Assembly (NCBI GenBank): GCA_018402085.1
Contig: JAGYJM010000002.1
Coordinates: 2,433,501-2,497,500 of the forward strand
DNA length: 64,000 bases
DNA from: Flavobacteriales bacterium
Lineage (GTDB): Bacteria; Bacteroidota; Bacteroidia; Flavobacteriales_D; Sanyastnellaceae
Direction: 5' to 3'
This document shows, piece after piece, positions 28,632 through 38,200 of the stretch; positions within the stretch are counted from its first letter, which is position 1; each line of letters starts with the position of its first letter. The notes beneath the pieces were generated by a model. That model was not told where the DNA came from. It made no database searches and worked only from the letters and a program-made list of their open reading frames with translations. The position numbers and the translations under genes are program-made.

Positions 28632-28656
28632 ACGCATTATTTTTAATTCAACCAAC

Positions 28657-28971
28657 GTGCCGAAAGTCCATTTTAAGGAAAAGACCATCGAAGTAGAACA
28701 CGGCGATAATCTCCGCCGAGCGCTTCTCAACAGCGGCTTGCCGATCTACAACGGCAAGGCGAAGCACCTCAATTGCCACGGACTCGGCACCTGTGGTACG
28801 TGCTGTGTCTTTCTGGAGGGAGACGTCTCCCCCATGACCAGGGTTGAAAAGTGGCGTCTAAACTTTCCACCCCACAAAGGCGAAAGCGGCAAGCGACTTG
28901 CCTGTCAGGTGAAGGTGCTTGGGGATGTTGAGATTGAGAAGGGCGAAGGGTTTTGGGGGCAGACGAAGTAA
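28657..28971 (+). CDS. [2Fe-2S] ferredoxin-like protein
   Basis: 104 aa from GTG 28657. Plant/adrenodoxin-type motif CHGLGTCGTC (Cys-x5-Cys-x2-Cys) at ~40-49 with a fourth Cys in RLACQVKV (~86). It carries one electron per [2Fe-2S] cluster. A longer frame from 28522 overlaps the TIGR03643 gene and gives a non-ferredoxin N-terminus, so the GTG is preferred; a TATTTTTA box precedes it. The setting suggests electron delivery to the flavin of a photolyase or cryptochrome. Confidence 0.88.
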   Translation: MPKVHFKEKTIEVEHGDNLRRALLNSGLPIYNGKAKHLNCHGLGTCGTCCVFLEGDVSPMTRVEKWRLNFPPHKGESGKRLACQVKVLGDVEIEKGEGFWGQTK

Positions 28972-29063
28972 TAAAGAATGAGTAGTAAGTAATGAATAAT
29001 AAATAGAAAAGAGCCTACGTATTCGCTACCATTCACTATTCACTACTTACTAATTATTATTTA
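28972..29063. repeat. AT-rich inverted repeats between convergent genes
   Basis: Units of the type AGTAGTAAGTAATGAATAA appear on the left and their reverse complement (CTATTCACTACTTACTAA, TTACTACTTATTATTC) on the right, able to fold into a long weak hairpin between the ferredoxin and hydrolase gene ends. It may act as a bidirectional terminator or be a decayed repeat. Confidence 0.5.
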
Positions 29064-29858
29064 CTACTTATTATTCAAAGCCGCGTCTTTCCCCACCAAA
29101 AACTCCACCGCCAACTGGTTGAAGGCTTCGTAGTATTCGATGTTGACGATATGGCCGCAGCCCTCGAGGATAGTGAGCTCAACATTCTGCTGGACCTTCG
29201 CAAATTTACGAGCGGCACCAATGAAAACGTGGTCCTGGTCGCCCATGACCACCAGACTGAGCTTGTCCATCGGACGGTGGAAGTACTCACGCAGCGCCCG
29301 AAAGAAGTGGCGGTATAGCCCGGCCCACTTCAAGTACTCTTCACGGGTTAACCGTTTAAACTGACGACGGAAGACCATGCGTGAGAAGCGGTGATTGGCT
29401 CGCGGCAAAACCACCCAACTGAACATGTTGTACAGCACCCGGTAGGGTAAAATGAAATTCAATGCCTTTGCCGAGTGTACCACAAATTTCATCTTCGCTG
29501 TGGCCTTGAAGATGCCCCCGGCCATGACCATCCGGTCGACCAACTCCGGACGCAAGAAATTCATGCGCTGCAAGATGACGCTACCGAGCGATAAGGATAC
29601 AAAGTGCGCTTTCTTGATTTGATAGTGATCCATCACCTTAATGATGTCGTGGGTCACTACATCAAAATCATAGCTGTCGTAATGCGGCTCGATATTTTTG
29701 CTCTTACCGTGATCCCGCATGTCGAGAAGCAGAAGATTAAAAAACGGACGAAAGGCCTCGACCTGGTACTTCCAGGTTTCAATGGCACCGCCGGCACCGT
29801 GGATAAATACCACCCACGGACGGTCTTCCGGATGTTCGTAAATCAAATGATGCAGCAT
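29064..29858 (-). CDS. alpha/beta hydrolase
   Basis: 264 aa. Fold markers: FIHGAGGAIETW (oxyanion, ~18-29), DMRDHGKSKN (cap region), SLSLGSVILQ (nucleophile elbow, GxSxG variant SLSLG with Ser ~98), MGDQDHVF (acid) and GCGHIVNIE (His). It lies 8 bp after the third photolyase/cryptochrome on the same strand and is probably the last gene of that operon. Substrate unknown. Confidence 0.85.
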   Translation of the reverse strand: MLHHLIYEHPEDRPWVVFIHGAGGAIETWKYQVEAFRPFFNLLLLDMRDHGKSKNIEPHYDSYDFDVVTHDIIKVMDHYQIKKAHFVSLSLGSVILQRMNFLRPELVDRMVMAGGIFKATAKMKFVVHSAKALNFILPYRVLYNMFSWVVLPRANHRFSRMVFRRQFKRLTREEYLKWAGLYRHFFRALREYFHRPMDKLSLVVMGDQDHVFIGAARKFAKVQQNVELTILEGCGHIVNIEYYEAFNQLAVEFLVGKDAALNNK

Positions 29859-29866
29859 GGCTAGCT

Positions 29867-31339
29867 TTAGGCGTTTCTTCGACCCGGTAAGGTATGCTTT
29901 TTTAAAATACGCTTCCCCTCCTGAATAACCAGCGAATCACGTCGTTGTTTCCAGATTCTATCTCGAGCCGCACGCGCCGCTTCCTCCACATTCACAATGG
30001 GATAAGGGTAGTCGCGGCCGAGTTCAAAGTCAATGAGCATAGCCTCCAGCGGTGCGATTTTCCACGGTTCGTGAAGGTACGGCAGCTCGAGCTTGCGCAA
30101 CTCAGGCACCCATTCTTTGATAAAAGCACCGTCAGGATCATGGTCTTGCGACTGCTTGACCGGATTGTAAATACGCACGGTGTTGATGCCGGTGACTCCC
30201 GCCTGCATTTGAAACTGCGGGTAGTGAATGCCCGGTTCAGAATCGAGGAAGAGCGACGCCAGGTGGTCTGCACCATGCAGCCAGTGTTGCCACAGGTGCT
30301 GCGTAAGAAACGATACCAGCATCGCCCGCATCCTGAAGTTGACGTACCCCGTTTTGTGCAGGCAGCGCATGCAGGCATCTACAAGCGGAATACCCGTCTG
30401 ACCTTGCTTCCAAGCTTCAAGCTTTGCTTCGTCGTTGCCCCGATCAAGCGCATCGTAGCCGCGGTTGATGTTTTCAAACTCCATCCGGTCTTCCATCTCA
30501 AACTTCTGGATGAAGTGACAATGCCAACGCAGCCGTGATGAAAACGCATCGAATTGTCGCCCGAATCCCGTCGTCTTGCGCGCTTTGAGTTGCGCCTGGT
30601 AACATTGCCGCACGCTGAGATTACCCCAGGCAATGTAGGCCGAAAGCCGACTGCATCCGGTGCGACTGGCACCCGGTTTCGAAATCGATGCTGCGTAGCG
30701 TTTAATGCGTTCTGCATTGAAGGTCTCCAGGGTCTTCCACGCCGCGAACTCGCCTCCCTCCTGCAGGTTTTCACGGTCGATTGCAATCTCGGGCGGCGCA
30801 TCGCTGAGTGCCTTGGCCTCCTCCACAGTCAACGCCGGTTTGAAGCGCTCCCAGGCGGGTTCTGCAGTTTCTGCTTTCATGGTCTTGTACCAGGCATCCC
30901 GCCATTTCTGGCGGTTAGAAAGCCCACGTTGCACACCATTCGAAGCAAACTCACGCCATTCTATACCTGCTTTTTCAAAGTCAATTTGCAGCATGAGATC
31001 GCGCGCACAGGTGACGGCGAGTCCGGTTTCTTCGTGACTAAAGATTTTCTGTATTTGATACCGGCGACAAAGCGCCGGGATGGCTTCGTCTACCTCACGA
31101 TGCATCACGACAATACGCGTCTGGTGCGCCTTAAGCTGCTTGTTCAGGTCGCGTAGGCCGTCGAAAACGAACTGCCAGTGGCGGTCGCTGTACTGCGGCA
31201 GCGCCATCACACTGGGCTCAAATACGTAGAGGAAAATCAGGGGTAATCCGTCGTCAATCGCCGCTTTCAGCGGAGCATGGTCACGCAGCCGGAGGTCGCG
31301 TTTGAACCACAGAACGTTGACAGACTGACGGTCGCTCAT
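29867..31339 (-). CDS. FAD-binding photolyase/cryptochrome family, variant
   Basis: 490 aa. N-terminal antenna domain ([18 protein letters not shown]), FAD domain with [58 protein letters not shown] and [18 protein letters not shown]. It is clearly a photolyase/cryptochrome, but the region that reads GTGTDAxPYFRIFNP in CPD photolyases reads [14 protein letters not shown] here, so it belongs to a divergent subgroup. The ATG overlaps the stop of the flavin reductase gene by 4 bases. It may repair DNA or signal light. Confidence 0.92.
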   Translation of the reverse strand: MSDRQSVNVLWFKRDLRLRDHAPLKAAIDDGLPLIFLYVFEPSVMALPQYSDRHWQFVFDGLRDLNKQLKAHQTRIVVMHREVDEAIPALCRRYQIQKIFSHEETGLAVTCARDLMLQIDFEKAGIEWREFASNGVQRGLSNRQKWRDAWYKTMKAETAEPAWERFKPALTVEEAKALSDAPPEIAIDRENLQEGGEFAAWKTLETFNAERIKRYAASISKPGASRTGCSRLSAYIAWGNLSVRQCYQAQLKARKTTGFGRQFDAFSSRLRWHCHFIQKFEMEDRMEFENINRGYDALDRGNDEAKLEAWKQGQTGIPLVDACMRCLHKTGYVNFRMRAMLVSFLTQHLWQHWLHGADHLASLFLDSEPGIHYPQFQMQAGVTGINTVRIYNPVKQSQDHDPDGAFIKEWVPELRKLELPYLHEPWKIAPLEAMLIDFELGRDYPYPIVNVEEAARAARDRIWKQRRDSLVIQEGKRILKKHTLPGRRNA

Positions 31340-32001
31340 TGTACAAATCCGCGCAAGACTTCAGTGAGACGCTGGGGTTCTTTTTCTGGCTTGGCGTATG
31401 AAAAGCGGCCGAGGTGCTGTGTCGCATGATAACCGTCAAGAGCGCTAATGGCAACCGAACCCGCACCTTCGATGTTCACGTAGCCGTCATCTGCGAGCTG
31501 TGCTTCAGGAAGTTCAATCCACTCGATTTCACCAATAATGAAGCGGGTGTCGTTTTCGGTGATTTCCACTTCGCGGACGAAGCGCATGCCCATCCGGATG
31601 TGTGCCTCAGCGACATGCGGCGCTTTGAAGCCCTCGTGGTATGCGGCAGTGAGTCCTACCTGTTCAAATTCGCTCTGTTCTTTCTCATAACCGGCACTGG
31701 TTTGGTGCGCCTGTTGAGCGATGTCGGTATGGACGTGATTGATGGTATAGAACCCTGTTTGCAGAATGTTCTCATAGGTATGCCGCGGCACCACGGGCGG
31801 ACGCATGACCATTCCGAGCAGAGGGGGATTTGCACCAAGGTGCACTACAGAAGAGAAAAGAGCCAGGTTAGTTTGTCCGCTCTCATCGGCTGTACCGATC
31901 AGGTTGGCACTTTTGAAACCGCTCAGCGAGTTGATCATCGCACCACGATAACGTCGTGGAAGAGCGTCAATGTCTGCCCGCGTGAACAGCTTGTCGCTCA
32001 T
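31336..32001 (-). CDS. flavin reductase family (FMN-binding) protein
   Basis: 221 aa. Split-barrel flavin-binding fold: [40 protein letters not shown] and [18 protein letters not shown], then [16 protein letters not shown]. Flavin reductases of this type reduce FMN/FAD with NAD(P)H. Start at ATG 32001, which overlaps the stop of the upstream SDR by 4 bases; a longer frame would begin inside that gene. Placed between the SDR and photolyase, it could supply reduced flavin. Confidence 0.9.
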   Translation of the reverse strand: MSDKLFTRADIDALPRRYRGAMINSLSGFKSANLIGTADESGQTNLALFSSVVHLGANPPLLGMVMRPPVVPRHTYENILQTGFYTINHVHTDIAQQAHQTSAGYEKEQSEFEQVGLTAAYHEGFKAPHVAEAHIRMGMRFVREVEITENDTRFIIGEIEWIELPEAQLADDGYVNIEGAGSVAISALDGYHATQHLGRFSYAKPEKEPQRLTEVLRGFVQ

Positions 32002-32690
32002 ACTTTCAAAGTTGAAAGTCCGCCATCCACTCCGAGAATCTGGCCGGTCATCCACGATGATTCATCACCGAGCAGGAAGGCCGCCATACGGGCAAGGTCA
32101 TCGGCTTTGCCATAGCGTTTCAGCGGGTGACGGTCATTGGCTGACTCTTGCTTCTTCTCATTGTTCAGCAGTCCTTCAGCGAGCGAAGTATCGGTCAATG
32201 AAGGTGCGATCGCATTGACGCGAATGGTGGGAGCCAGCTCTGCAGCGAGTGACCTGGTCAATCCCTGAACAGCCCCCTTCGCTCCTGCAATCGAAGCGTG
32301 AAAGGGCATACCGGTATCTACCGCAACGGTGCTGAAGAGCACAATTGAAGGGTCATTCCCTTTTTTCAGCAGGTTCACGTTCGCCTTGATGTTCTCAAAC
32401 GCACCGATGTAATTAACCTTGAGGTCTTCCATCAGTTGCTCGGGCTTGAGCGAGCGAAAGGGTTTCAGGGTGATGGTTCCCGGACAGTACACAAGTCCGT
32501 CAAGGGAGTCTGTATGCTCTGAAAGGTCAACCGGAGACTCAACAGCGTCTTGCGTGACGCTCACATAATCACCCGAAGCGCTAGCTCCTGATCGTGAAAC
32601 GCCGATTACTTTATGTCCGCTCTGCAAAAGCCGGTCGCGCAAAGCTGCGCCAACACCTTTGCTGTCTCCAATGACTGCAATGGTTTTCAT
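31998..32690 (-). CDS. SDR-like protein lacking the catalytic Tyr
   Basis: 230 aa. Rossmann motif GDSKGVG (GxxxGxG) at ~8-14, VYCPGTI, NAIAPSLTDT and the C-terminal GQILGVDGG identify a short-chain dehydrogenase. At the usual YxxxK site the sequence reads HASIAGAKGAVQG, so the Tyr position is Ile while the Lys remains; the protein may bind NAD(P) without classical reductase chemistry. ATGA overlaps on both sides tie it to the Lacal_2735 and flavin reductase genes in the photorepair operon. Confidence 0.85.
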   Translation of the reverse strand: MKTIAVIGDSKGVGAALRDRLLQSGHKVIGVSRSGASASGDYVSVTQDAVESPVDLSEHTDSLDGLVYCPGTITLKPFRSLKPEQLMEDLKVNYIGAFENIKANVNLLKKGNDPSIVLFSTVAVDTGMPFHASIAGAKGAVQGLTRSLAAELAPTIRVNAIAPSLTDTSLAEGLLNNEKKQESANDRHPLKRYGKADDLARMAAFLLGDESSWMTGQILGVDGGLSTLKV

Positions 32691-32854
32691 CCTTGTTGAA
32701 GTTTTTCGATTTCCTTTTCGATCTCAGCGGCTTTTGCCGTGAGTTCATCAGCCTTCGTGCGGTCGATTTTCGACATCCTGAAGGCCTTTTCCATAAGCTC
32801 AGCGTGCTCCTTCTGGAGCTTCTTCAGCGGGTCTTTTTTGAATAATCCAAACAT
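32687..32854 (-). CDS. Lacal_2735 (DUF6435-like) small protein
   Basis: 55 aa from ATG 32854 to TGA 32687: begins MFGLFKKDPLKKLQKEHAEL and continues as a charged helix ending EKEIEKLQQG. This matches small Flavobacteriia proteins of the Lacal_2735 type, a predicted coiled coil of unknown role. Its stop overlaps the SDR start (ATGA), making it the first gene of the operon ending at ~29064. Confidence 0.82.
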   Translation of the reverse strand: MFGLFKKDPLKKLQKEHAELMEKAFRMSKIDRTKADELTAKAAEIEKEIEKLQQG

Positions 32855-33597
32855 ACCAACAGAACAAGAAGAGGCGGAGGATGTTCGGAGCGGGCTTCAC
32901 TGGGATCGGGGATCGGAGGTCAGGGATGGGCGTTGATGAATTTGTCGGCAGCAGGCGTCCGGCGGACATGCATATTTAGCTGTATTGCATTAAATCGTAA
33001 ATTTCGGTCATAATGGTGCTTTCATTTCACCCGGCTGCTGTGGCATTCTTTGCCCTCCTTGCATTGCAACTGGACACCTATTCGCGACTTAAAGGAATAG
33101 CTACATGTTACCAAAATCTGGTGACATGGAGACTTATTCAGTACGCATAGAGTAAACCACCGGTCAAGTAAGAAGGGTGCGACTACTATCAACAACTTTT
33201 TTAAACTCCCCAAAAATTAGGTATGAGAAGAAATAAAGTCACATCTTCAGCAATACCTTACGTGTAGGTAAAGCCGATTGCCCTTAACATCCATCTAACA
33301 CTACCGTAAGCCATATCGATCACCAAAACAACTCGGATAAGTCACCAAAAAGTCCATAAGCTACACAATGGAAGACTCTTCTCACCTCTATATATGCGTA
33401 TTTTTACTCTGCTAGAGTGCGTATTTATCCCCTTAAGAAAAGCGGGTTTTTACGGTATTTTCACATTATCTTATGATTACTTCTCTCAATACATTCTAAC
33501 TAGCCAATTTCTGTTTTACCTTGCTTCCGTCAGCAGGTTTACAATCGTTTTTACCTCCTGACGCAGAAACGTTGCTAACATCACAAACACTTAACCC
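32855..33597. other. long intergenic region upstream of the toxin island
   Basis: 743 bp. The first ~100 bp hold GGATCGGGGATCGGAGGTCA-type repeat text. The rest is AT-rich; short frames (for example 33022-33213 minus) have no convincing start context. The notable content is the triple direct repeat at 33396-33464 and weak -7-like boxes at 33456 (TATTTTCA), 33467 (TATCTTAT) and 33517 (TACCTTGC). Confidence 0.6.
33396..33464 (+). promoter_or_regulatory. three direct repeats at 23-bp spacing
   Basis: Copies start at 33396 (GCGTATTTTTACTC), 33419 (GCGTATTTATCCCC) and 33442 (GCGGGTTTTTACGG), each exactly 23 bp apart, about two helical turns, so a regulator could bind three sites on one face. They end ~134 bp before the first gene of the island and next to TATTTTCA and TATCTTAT boxes. 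Probably the activator site of the island; the regulator is not in the window. Confidence 0.55.
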
Positions 33598-34101
33598 ATG
33601 AGTCAACAATCACTCTCCTCTGTTATTAAGGAACTCTTTAGCTCCCCTTTAGAAGCCGTATGCGAGGCTGAGAAACGCTAACTTCAGATTTGGGCTTCTT
33701 GGATACGCCGAACAAAAGACCTCTATGAAGCTGACGGTGAGCTAACGTCGGAGGAAATCGAGAAAATCCTTTCCCTTGCACCGGTAGTATCGCTTGATGG
33801 CGCTGTCGAAATGGCAATCACACTCCGGGTTTCTGACCTCAAACAACAGAACGGAGAGATTGACGCTGGAATTCAGGTAGGTCCTATATATGCAAGTGGC
33901 TCGTATGGGTTTTCCTCAGAACGCTATTCCGAAAGCCTGCTTAAAGCAAATACCCGCTTCACAGTCTCTAACCAACGTACAAACTTGTCTGAGTACCTCA
34001 AGGAGATGAACCTTATGCCTACCAGTGCCACAGAACTGGGACAACTACCGAGCAAACTTACCGCACTTATTGAAGCAGAAGGAGATGGCCAAGAAGAATG
34101 A
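33598..34101 (+). pseudogene. DUF2589-like protein gene with in-frame TAA
   Basis: From ATG 33598 the frame reads 27 codons (MSQQSLSSVIKELFSSPLEA) to CGC TAA at 33679-33681, then stays open for a further 139 codons to the true stop at 34101. Without the TAA (a CAA to TAA change would do it) the product is 167 aa. It starts with the PL-A-EA helix seen in DUF2589 proteins and has a beta-rich middle (GPIYASGSYGFSSERY). Restart at ATG 33811 would give a 96-aa protein. It could be a recent nonsense mutation, readthrough, or a sequencing error. The last 17 bp overlap the next gene. Confidence 0.6.
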
Positions 34102-34342
34102 GAATAGCCCTAAGGTGGCTTTGGATGAAATCCTGACCAATCTACAGAAAAGCTTCTCGCGAAACGCTGAGAAAAGTAGCGCAAATAAAGGATTTACTGC
34201 CTCAATTGTAGGAGGCGTGAATTTTGAACTTCGCGTCCGGCTTGACGCTGATCAGGACAAGCTAATCCAATCCGAAGAAGGATCAATCGAACTGGTTTGT
34301 TCGGGAGTCATTGACCCTGAAAAAATCAACGAGGATGAGTGA
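34085..34342 (+). CDS. small protein of DUF2589-like trio
   Basis: 85 aa from ATG 34085 (MAKKNENSPKVALDEILTNL). Helical N-terminus, then a beta-rich half (FTASIVGGVNFELRVRLDAD) and an acidic end. No signal peptide or membrane segment. It overlaps the upstream gene by 17 bp and the next by 8 bp, so the trio is translationally linked. It resembles the second half of DUF2589-type proteins in layout, but homology is not certain. Confidence 0.6.
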   Translation: MAKKNENSPKVALDEILTNLQKSFSRNAEKSSANKGFTASIVGGVNFELRVRLDADQDKLIQSEEGSIELVCSGVIDPEKINEDE

Positions 34343-34550
34343 TATTACCATCGGAGAAACCTTTCGAATCATTGTCTCTGACATTAAGAAAGGCATGAAT
34401 CAAGAGAAGCTAAAGGCCGCCGTTGATGTCGAAATCAACTTTGAAAGCGTCGATATTCAACGCAGGGGCCTTTTTGTTCGCTCCAACGAAACGAAAACAA
34501 CCAAAGTCAAAATGGCAACCCGTATCCTACCCGATCAGGAGCCTACCTAA
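34335..34550 (+). CDS. small protein of DUF2589-like trio
   Basis: 71 aa from ATG 34335 (MSDITIGETFRIIVSDIKKG). Short helix followed by alternating strands (AAVDVEINFESVDIQRRG) and a basic tail. The pattern of a strand pair ending in a xVDVEINFESVDI phrase fits DUF2589-like proteins. Ends 16 bp before the lysin-like gene, so it is in the same operon. Unknown function. Confidence 0.6.
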   Translation: MSDITIGETFRIIVSDIKKGMNQEKLKAAVDVEINFESVDIQRRGLFVRSNETKTTKVKMATRILPDQEPT

Positions 34551-34566
34551 CCCCTTAAACTCAATT

Positions 34567-35226
34567 ATGACTTCTCTCTTATCAATCGCTATGCGAGAGG
34601 CCGGTGTGGCTGAGGCTCAAGGAAGCCTCTCAAACGAGCGAATACTACAGTATGCTGAAGAAGCTGGGTTTCAAAACTATCAATCCGATGATGTGGCCTG
34701 GTGTAGCCTCTTTATGAACTGGGTCGCAAAAGAGGCAGGCTACGAAAGGACAAATAGCTTAGCGGCACGATCTTGGCTGCATAAAGGCCAACAAGTCAGC
34801 ACCCCTCAGCCCGGAGATGTGGTTATCTTTTGGAGAGAGTCTGTGAACTCATGGAAAGGGCACGTAGGCCTTTTTGTAGGCTACTCCAAGGATCTTCGTA
34901 GAATCTACTGCCTCGGAGGCAATCAGAATGACCAAGTCTCTATCTCTGGATATCATACAGATCGATTGCTTGGTTTTCGCCGACTCAGACCCATAGAAAC
35001 ACGAAAACTCAATACCATTGGACTTTCTAGCGGCAATACCGGCACTGAAGTTCGCGTTCTCCAAGAAGCGCTCAATATTCTCGGGTTCGAAGCCGGTGCT
35101 GTTGACGGGATCTTTGGCCCTAAAACCAAAACCGCTCTAGAACTCTATCAAGCATCAGTGAATATTCAACCAACTGGTGTTCTTGATGAGCAAACGCTCA
35201 ATTCAATAAATGAACACCTCGAATAG
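34567..35226 (+). CDS. CHAP/NlpC-P60-like (TIGR02594-type) plus peptidoglycan-binding protein
   Basis: 219 aa. N-terminal cysteine-peptidase/amidase domain of the CHAP-like TIGR02594 type: Cys46 in DDVAWCSLFMNWVAKEAG, His99 in SWKGHVGLFVGY, and GGNQNDQV (Asn121) completing the triad. A peptidoglycan-binding domain follows (~155-219, VRVLQEALNILGF, GAVDGIFGPKTKTALELYQ). Such enzymes cut murein peptides, as phage endolysins do. There is no signal peptide, so export needs another route or lysis. It lies between the DUF2589-like trio and the 1123-aa gene and starts at ATG 34567. Confidence 0.85.
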   Translation: MTSLLSIAMREAGVAEAQGSLSNERILQYAEEAGFQNYQSDDVAWCSLFMNWVAKEAGYERTNSLAARSWLHKGQQVSTPQPGDVVIFWRESVNSWKGHVGLFVGYSKDLRRIYCLGGNQNDQVSISGYHTDRLLGFRRLRPIETRKLNTIGLSSGNTGTEVRVLQEALNILGFEAGAVDGIFGPKTKTALELYQASVNIQPTGVLDEQTLNSINEHLE

Positions 35227-35276
35227 TAAAGAAGACACAACTCTTACATACCTCATTACATTCAACTCTAAAACAA

Positions 35277-38200
35277 ATGGATAAGTACCCACTCTTTCGC
35301 TTTGCTACAGTAGCACCAACACAGCTGATTACAGAGGAAGACAAACAGATTGGATTTGTTTTTCACCACGACCTCACAAGCAGTACCTTTCATTCTGCTG
35401 TGGCGTCCCTAACTACGCAATCCGCTATTGAAACAGCGCTGAACTCTACCGCAGCAAGCTTTACCAACCTAGAGTCACTGCAGGCCGTTAAAACAATCGA
35501 TAGCGATTTATTCGACTTTGCCTTGTGGATTACAAAAAACTACTCGACGATCACCATCTCTGATCTCAACACTCGAACGACCTCCCTGACTGCACTTTCT
35601 AACACCAACAAGGAAACACTCTGGGATAATATCTTCTATCAAGTAGTCACAAACGAAGACAATTCCGTGGCCGACGCATGCATTCGCATGCTACTTGGCA
35701 ACTACTTCCTTGAGGAGTTCAACACCTTTATGGGAGGATCGCCGGGGACAGATTTCACCGATGAAGAGAAGAAAAAATTCATTCGAATTGCCAAGGCCAG
35801 TATCGTTATCCCAAAGAAGATCGGGAAGCGAGTGGATCCACTTGCATCAGGTAGCGAGCATACTAAAAGTGCACACTCCCCGATGCTTTTTGACACCTTA
35901 ACAGATAGCATTGCCAAATCCAACCTTGCAAAGCTAGAGTTGGCTGAAGGTGAGCTAAGTGCTGCCTTTGTCACCTTCAATGAGGAAATTGCAGATCAAC
36001 GAGAGACCTTTAACAATACAAACATTGAGCCGACCATTGTAGACGCTGAAACTAAGCAGGCTTCCTCTAGCGCTATCAAAAGGCCTACAACTATGCCGCG
36101 CTTCACTACCACTCTAACATTTAACTCCACATATCTTACCGGGAAAGTGTCTACACAAACCCTGAAAATATTCAACGAGCTAAACGTTACGGTAGGTAGT
36201 TCGCTCCAGCCCTTACTTGAAAGTATCTCAAACCTAAAGAAAGAGCAGTACAAGAATATGCTGGGATCCAAGCAGAAGTCTGCGAAAACGGCCGTAGTGA
36301 ACAGCACCCAGATTTTATTGCACGACGTCCCAAAGAACAATACGATTGCTTGTCGTTTTGAACCACTCATTGAAGACCCAAGCAAATACTCTCTTCATTT
36401 TGTGCAGTACTTCTCCAAACAAGAAGCTCAGTTTCAGAAGCTATCAATCAGCGTAGCTGAGAACAGCGGTAATAGCGTCTCAGACTCGGAAGTCATTTCT
36501 GGTGCACAGCTGAAGGCCAACCACATAGTCCTTGAAGAGTTGTTTACTGATGGCCTGGGTTTTGCCTCCAGCTCGACGGTAGATATCACAATTAACGTCA
36601 CTGATATTAGTGGAGCTAGTGGATCTATCACGATGAACAATGTCGCTATTGGTACAACTCCCACAGAGCAGCTTCAAACCAATACAGACGGAAATCCCGA
36701 AAGTGAGTCTGGATCTTTATCTGCACCTATGTACGGCGTTACAAAACTGGGTACAGCGACCTTCCGTCGCGTGGAGCAAAAGCTTTGTGAATATGTCCCT
36801 GGAGAAGTATCGCACATTGAAAATGTTATGGCTCGAGAGTACAAAGAGCGCTCCACACGCTCACTCTCAAGAACAGAGGTCTCTACCACCGAAGAAACGG
36901 TTGAAGAAACAGAACGACTTACCGACACCGCTACAACCGAACGGTTCGAGATACAATCAGAAGTTCAATCGGCTTTTGAGGAAACCCAATCACAAGACAC
37001 CGGATGGAGTGCAGGGGTGCAAGGGTCATACGGAGTAGGGGGTGCCGGTAGCCTCTCTTTCAACGCCAATGCCTTTGGTAACTATAGTAATAGTTCCTCA
37101 ACAAGCGGATCTACCAGCAACTCAATTCAACAGGCTCAGGAAGTTGTACAAAAGGCCGTAGAGAAAGTCGTGCAGAAAGTATCGACTAGAAGAACCTCAA
37201 AAATGATCAAAGAATTTGAGGAGAACAACAGACACGGATTCGACAATAAAGAAGGCGCAAGTCATGTTACTGGGGTATACCGCTGGGTAGATCGTGTTTA
37301 TGACAACTTCCTTGTAAACTACGGCAGAAGACTCATGTATGAGTTCTCTATCCCAGAGCCTGCAAAGAACTTTAAAGAGTCTCTTAGAAACGTTGAGGTA
37401 TTGCCTAATAACATCCGAATCCTGCCCCGACCAATCACGCTTGAAGAAGCTGGTGTCTCGCGCCCCGAAGACCTTAATCAGGAAAATTATGCCTACCTAG
37501 CCGGACTCTACAATGCTGACATCAGAGAGTGTCCACCAAGTGTAATTGAAGTTTCCAAGGCCTATAGCGAAACCCCTAATGACGGATCCAATGGAAATGC
37601 TATTTCAAAATCTTACAATGATTTAATTATCCCTGAAGGCTATGTCTGTCACTGGGCTGAATGGGGCGGCGGTGTGATCAACATACCAGAATCATCGGGA
37701 ACAGATCAGATATGGCCGGCCGGAGAAATTAATATCGGAGTGAGAACATGGCCTCTTCTTGGATATTTCAATGGCGCGTATGAATCACTTTGGCGTATGA
37801 TGGAGGGCACTATACCTGTATCCTTCCGATCTATTGGGGGCGCTTTCAATGTAAATATTGTTGCTACCTGCAACGTAAAAGAGTCCCACATCAAAGCATG
37901 GCAAATCGAAACCTACAATCTGCTTCAACAAGCATACATGGAAAAGCTCGAGCAGTACAATCAACAAATGGCGCAGCTCGCAGTAAATGATCAGACTTCT
38001 GATTTCCAAATCAACTCCGCTGAAAGCAGAAGCATTGAGATCCAAGAAATCAAGCGAATCTGTATTGAGCTTATCACGCGTCCATTCAACATCAATATGG
38101 CTCGGAACAACTACTTCCCCGCCAATGACAATGATATCTACCATGTCAATGCAACCGAAGAGTTCCAGAAGCATGCCGCCCGGGTGAAATTCCTCGAAGC

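Noticed and set aside
32901-33250. Small genes in the long spacer, for example 33022-33213 minus
   Set aside because: No family likeness, no promoter or start context, and the frames look random.
33679-33681. Selenocysteine or other programmed recoding at the in-frame stop
   Set aside because: The stop is TAA; selenocysteine uses TGA and no SECIS-like hairpin is seen downstream.
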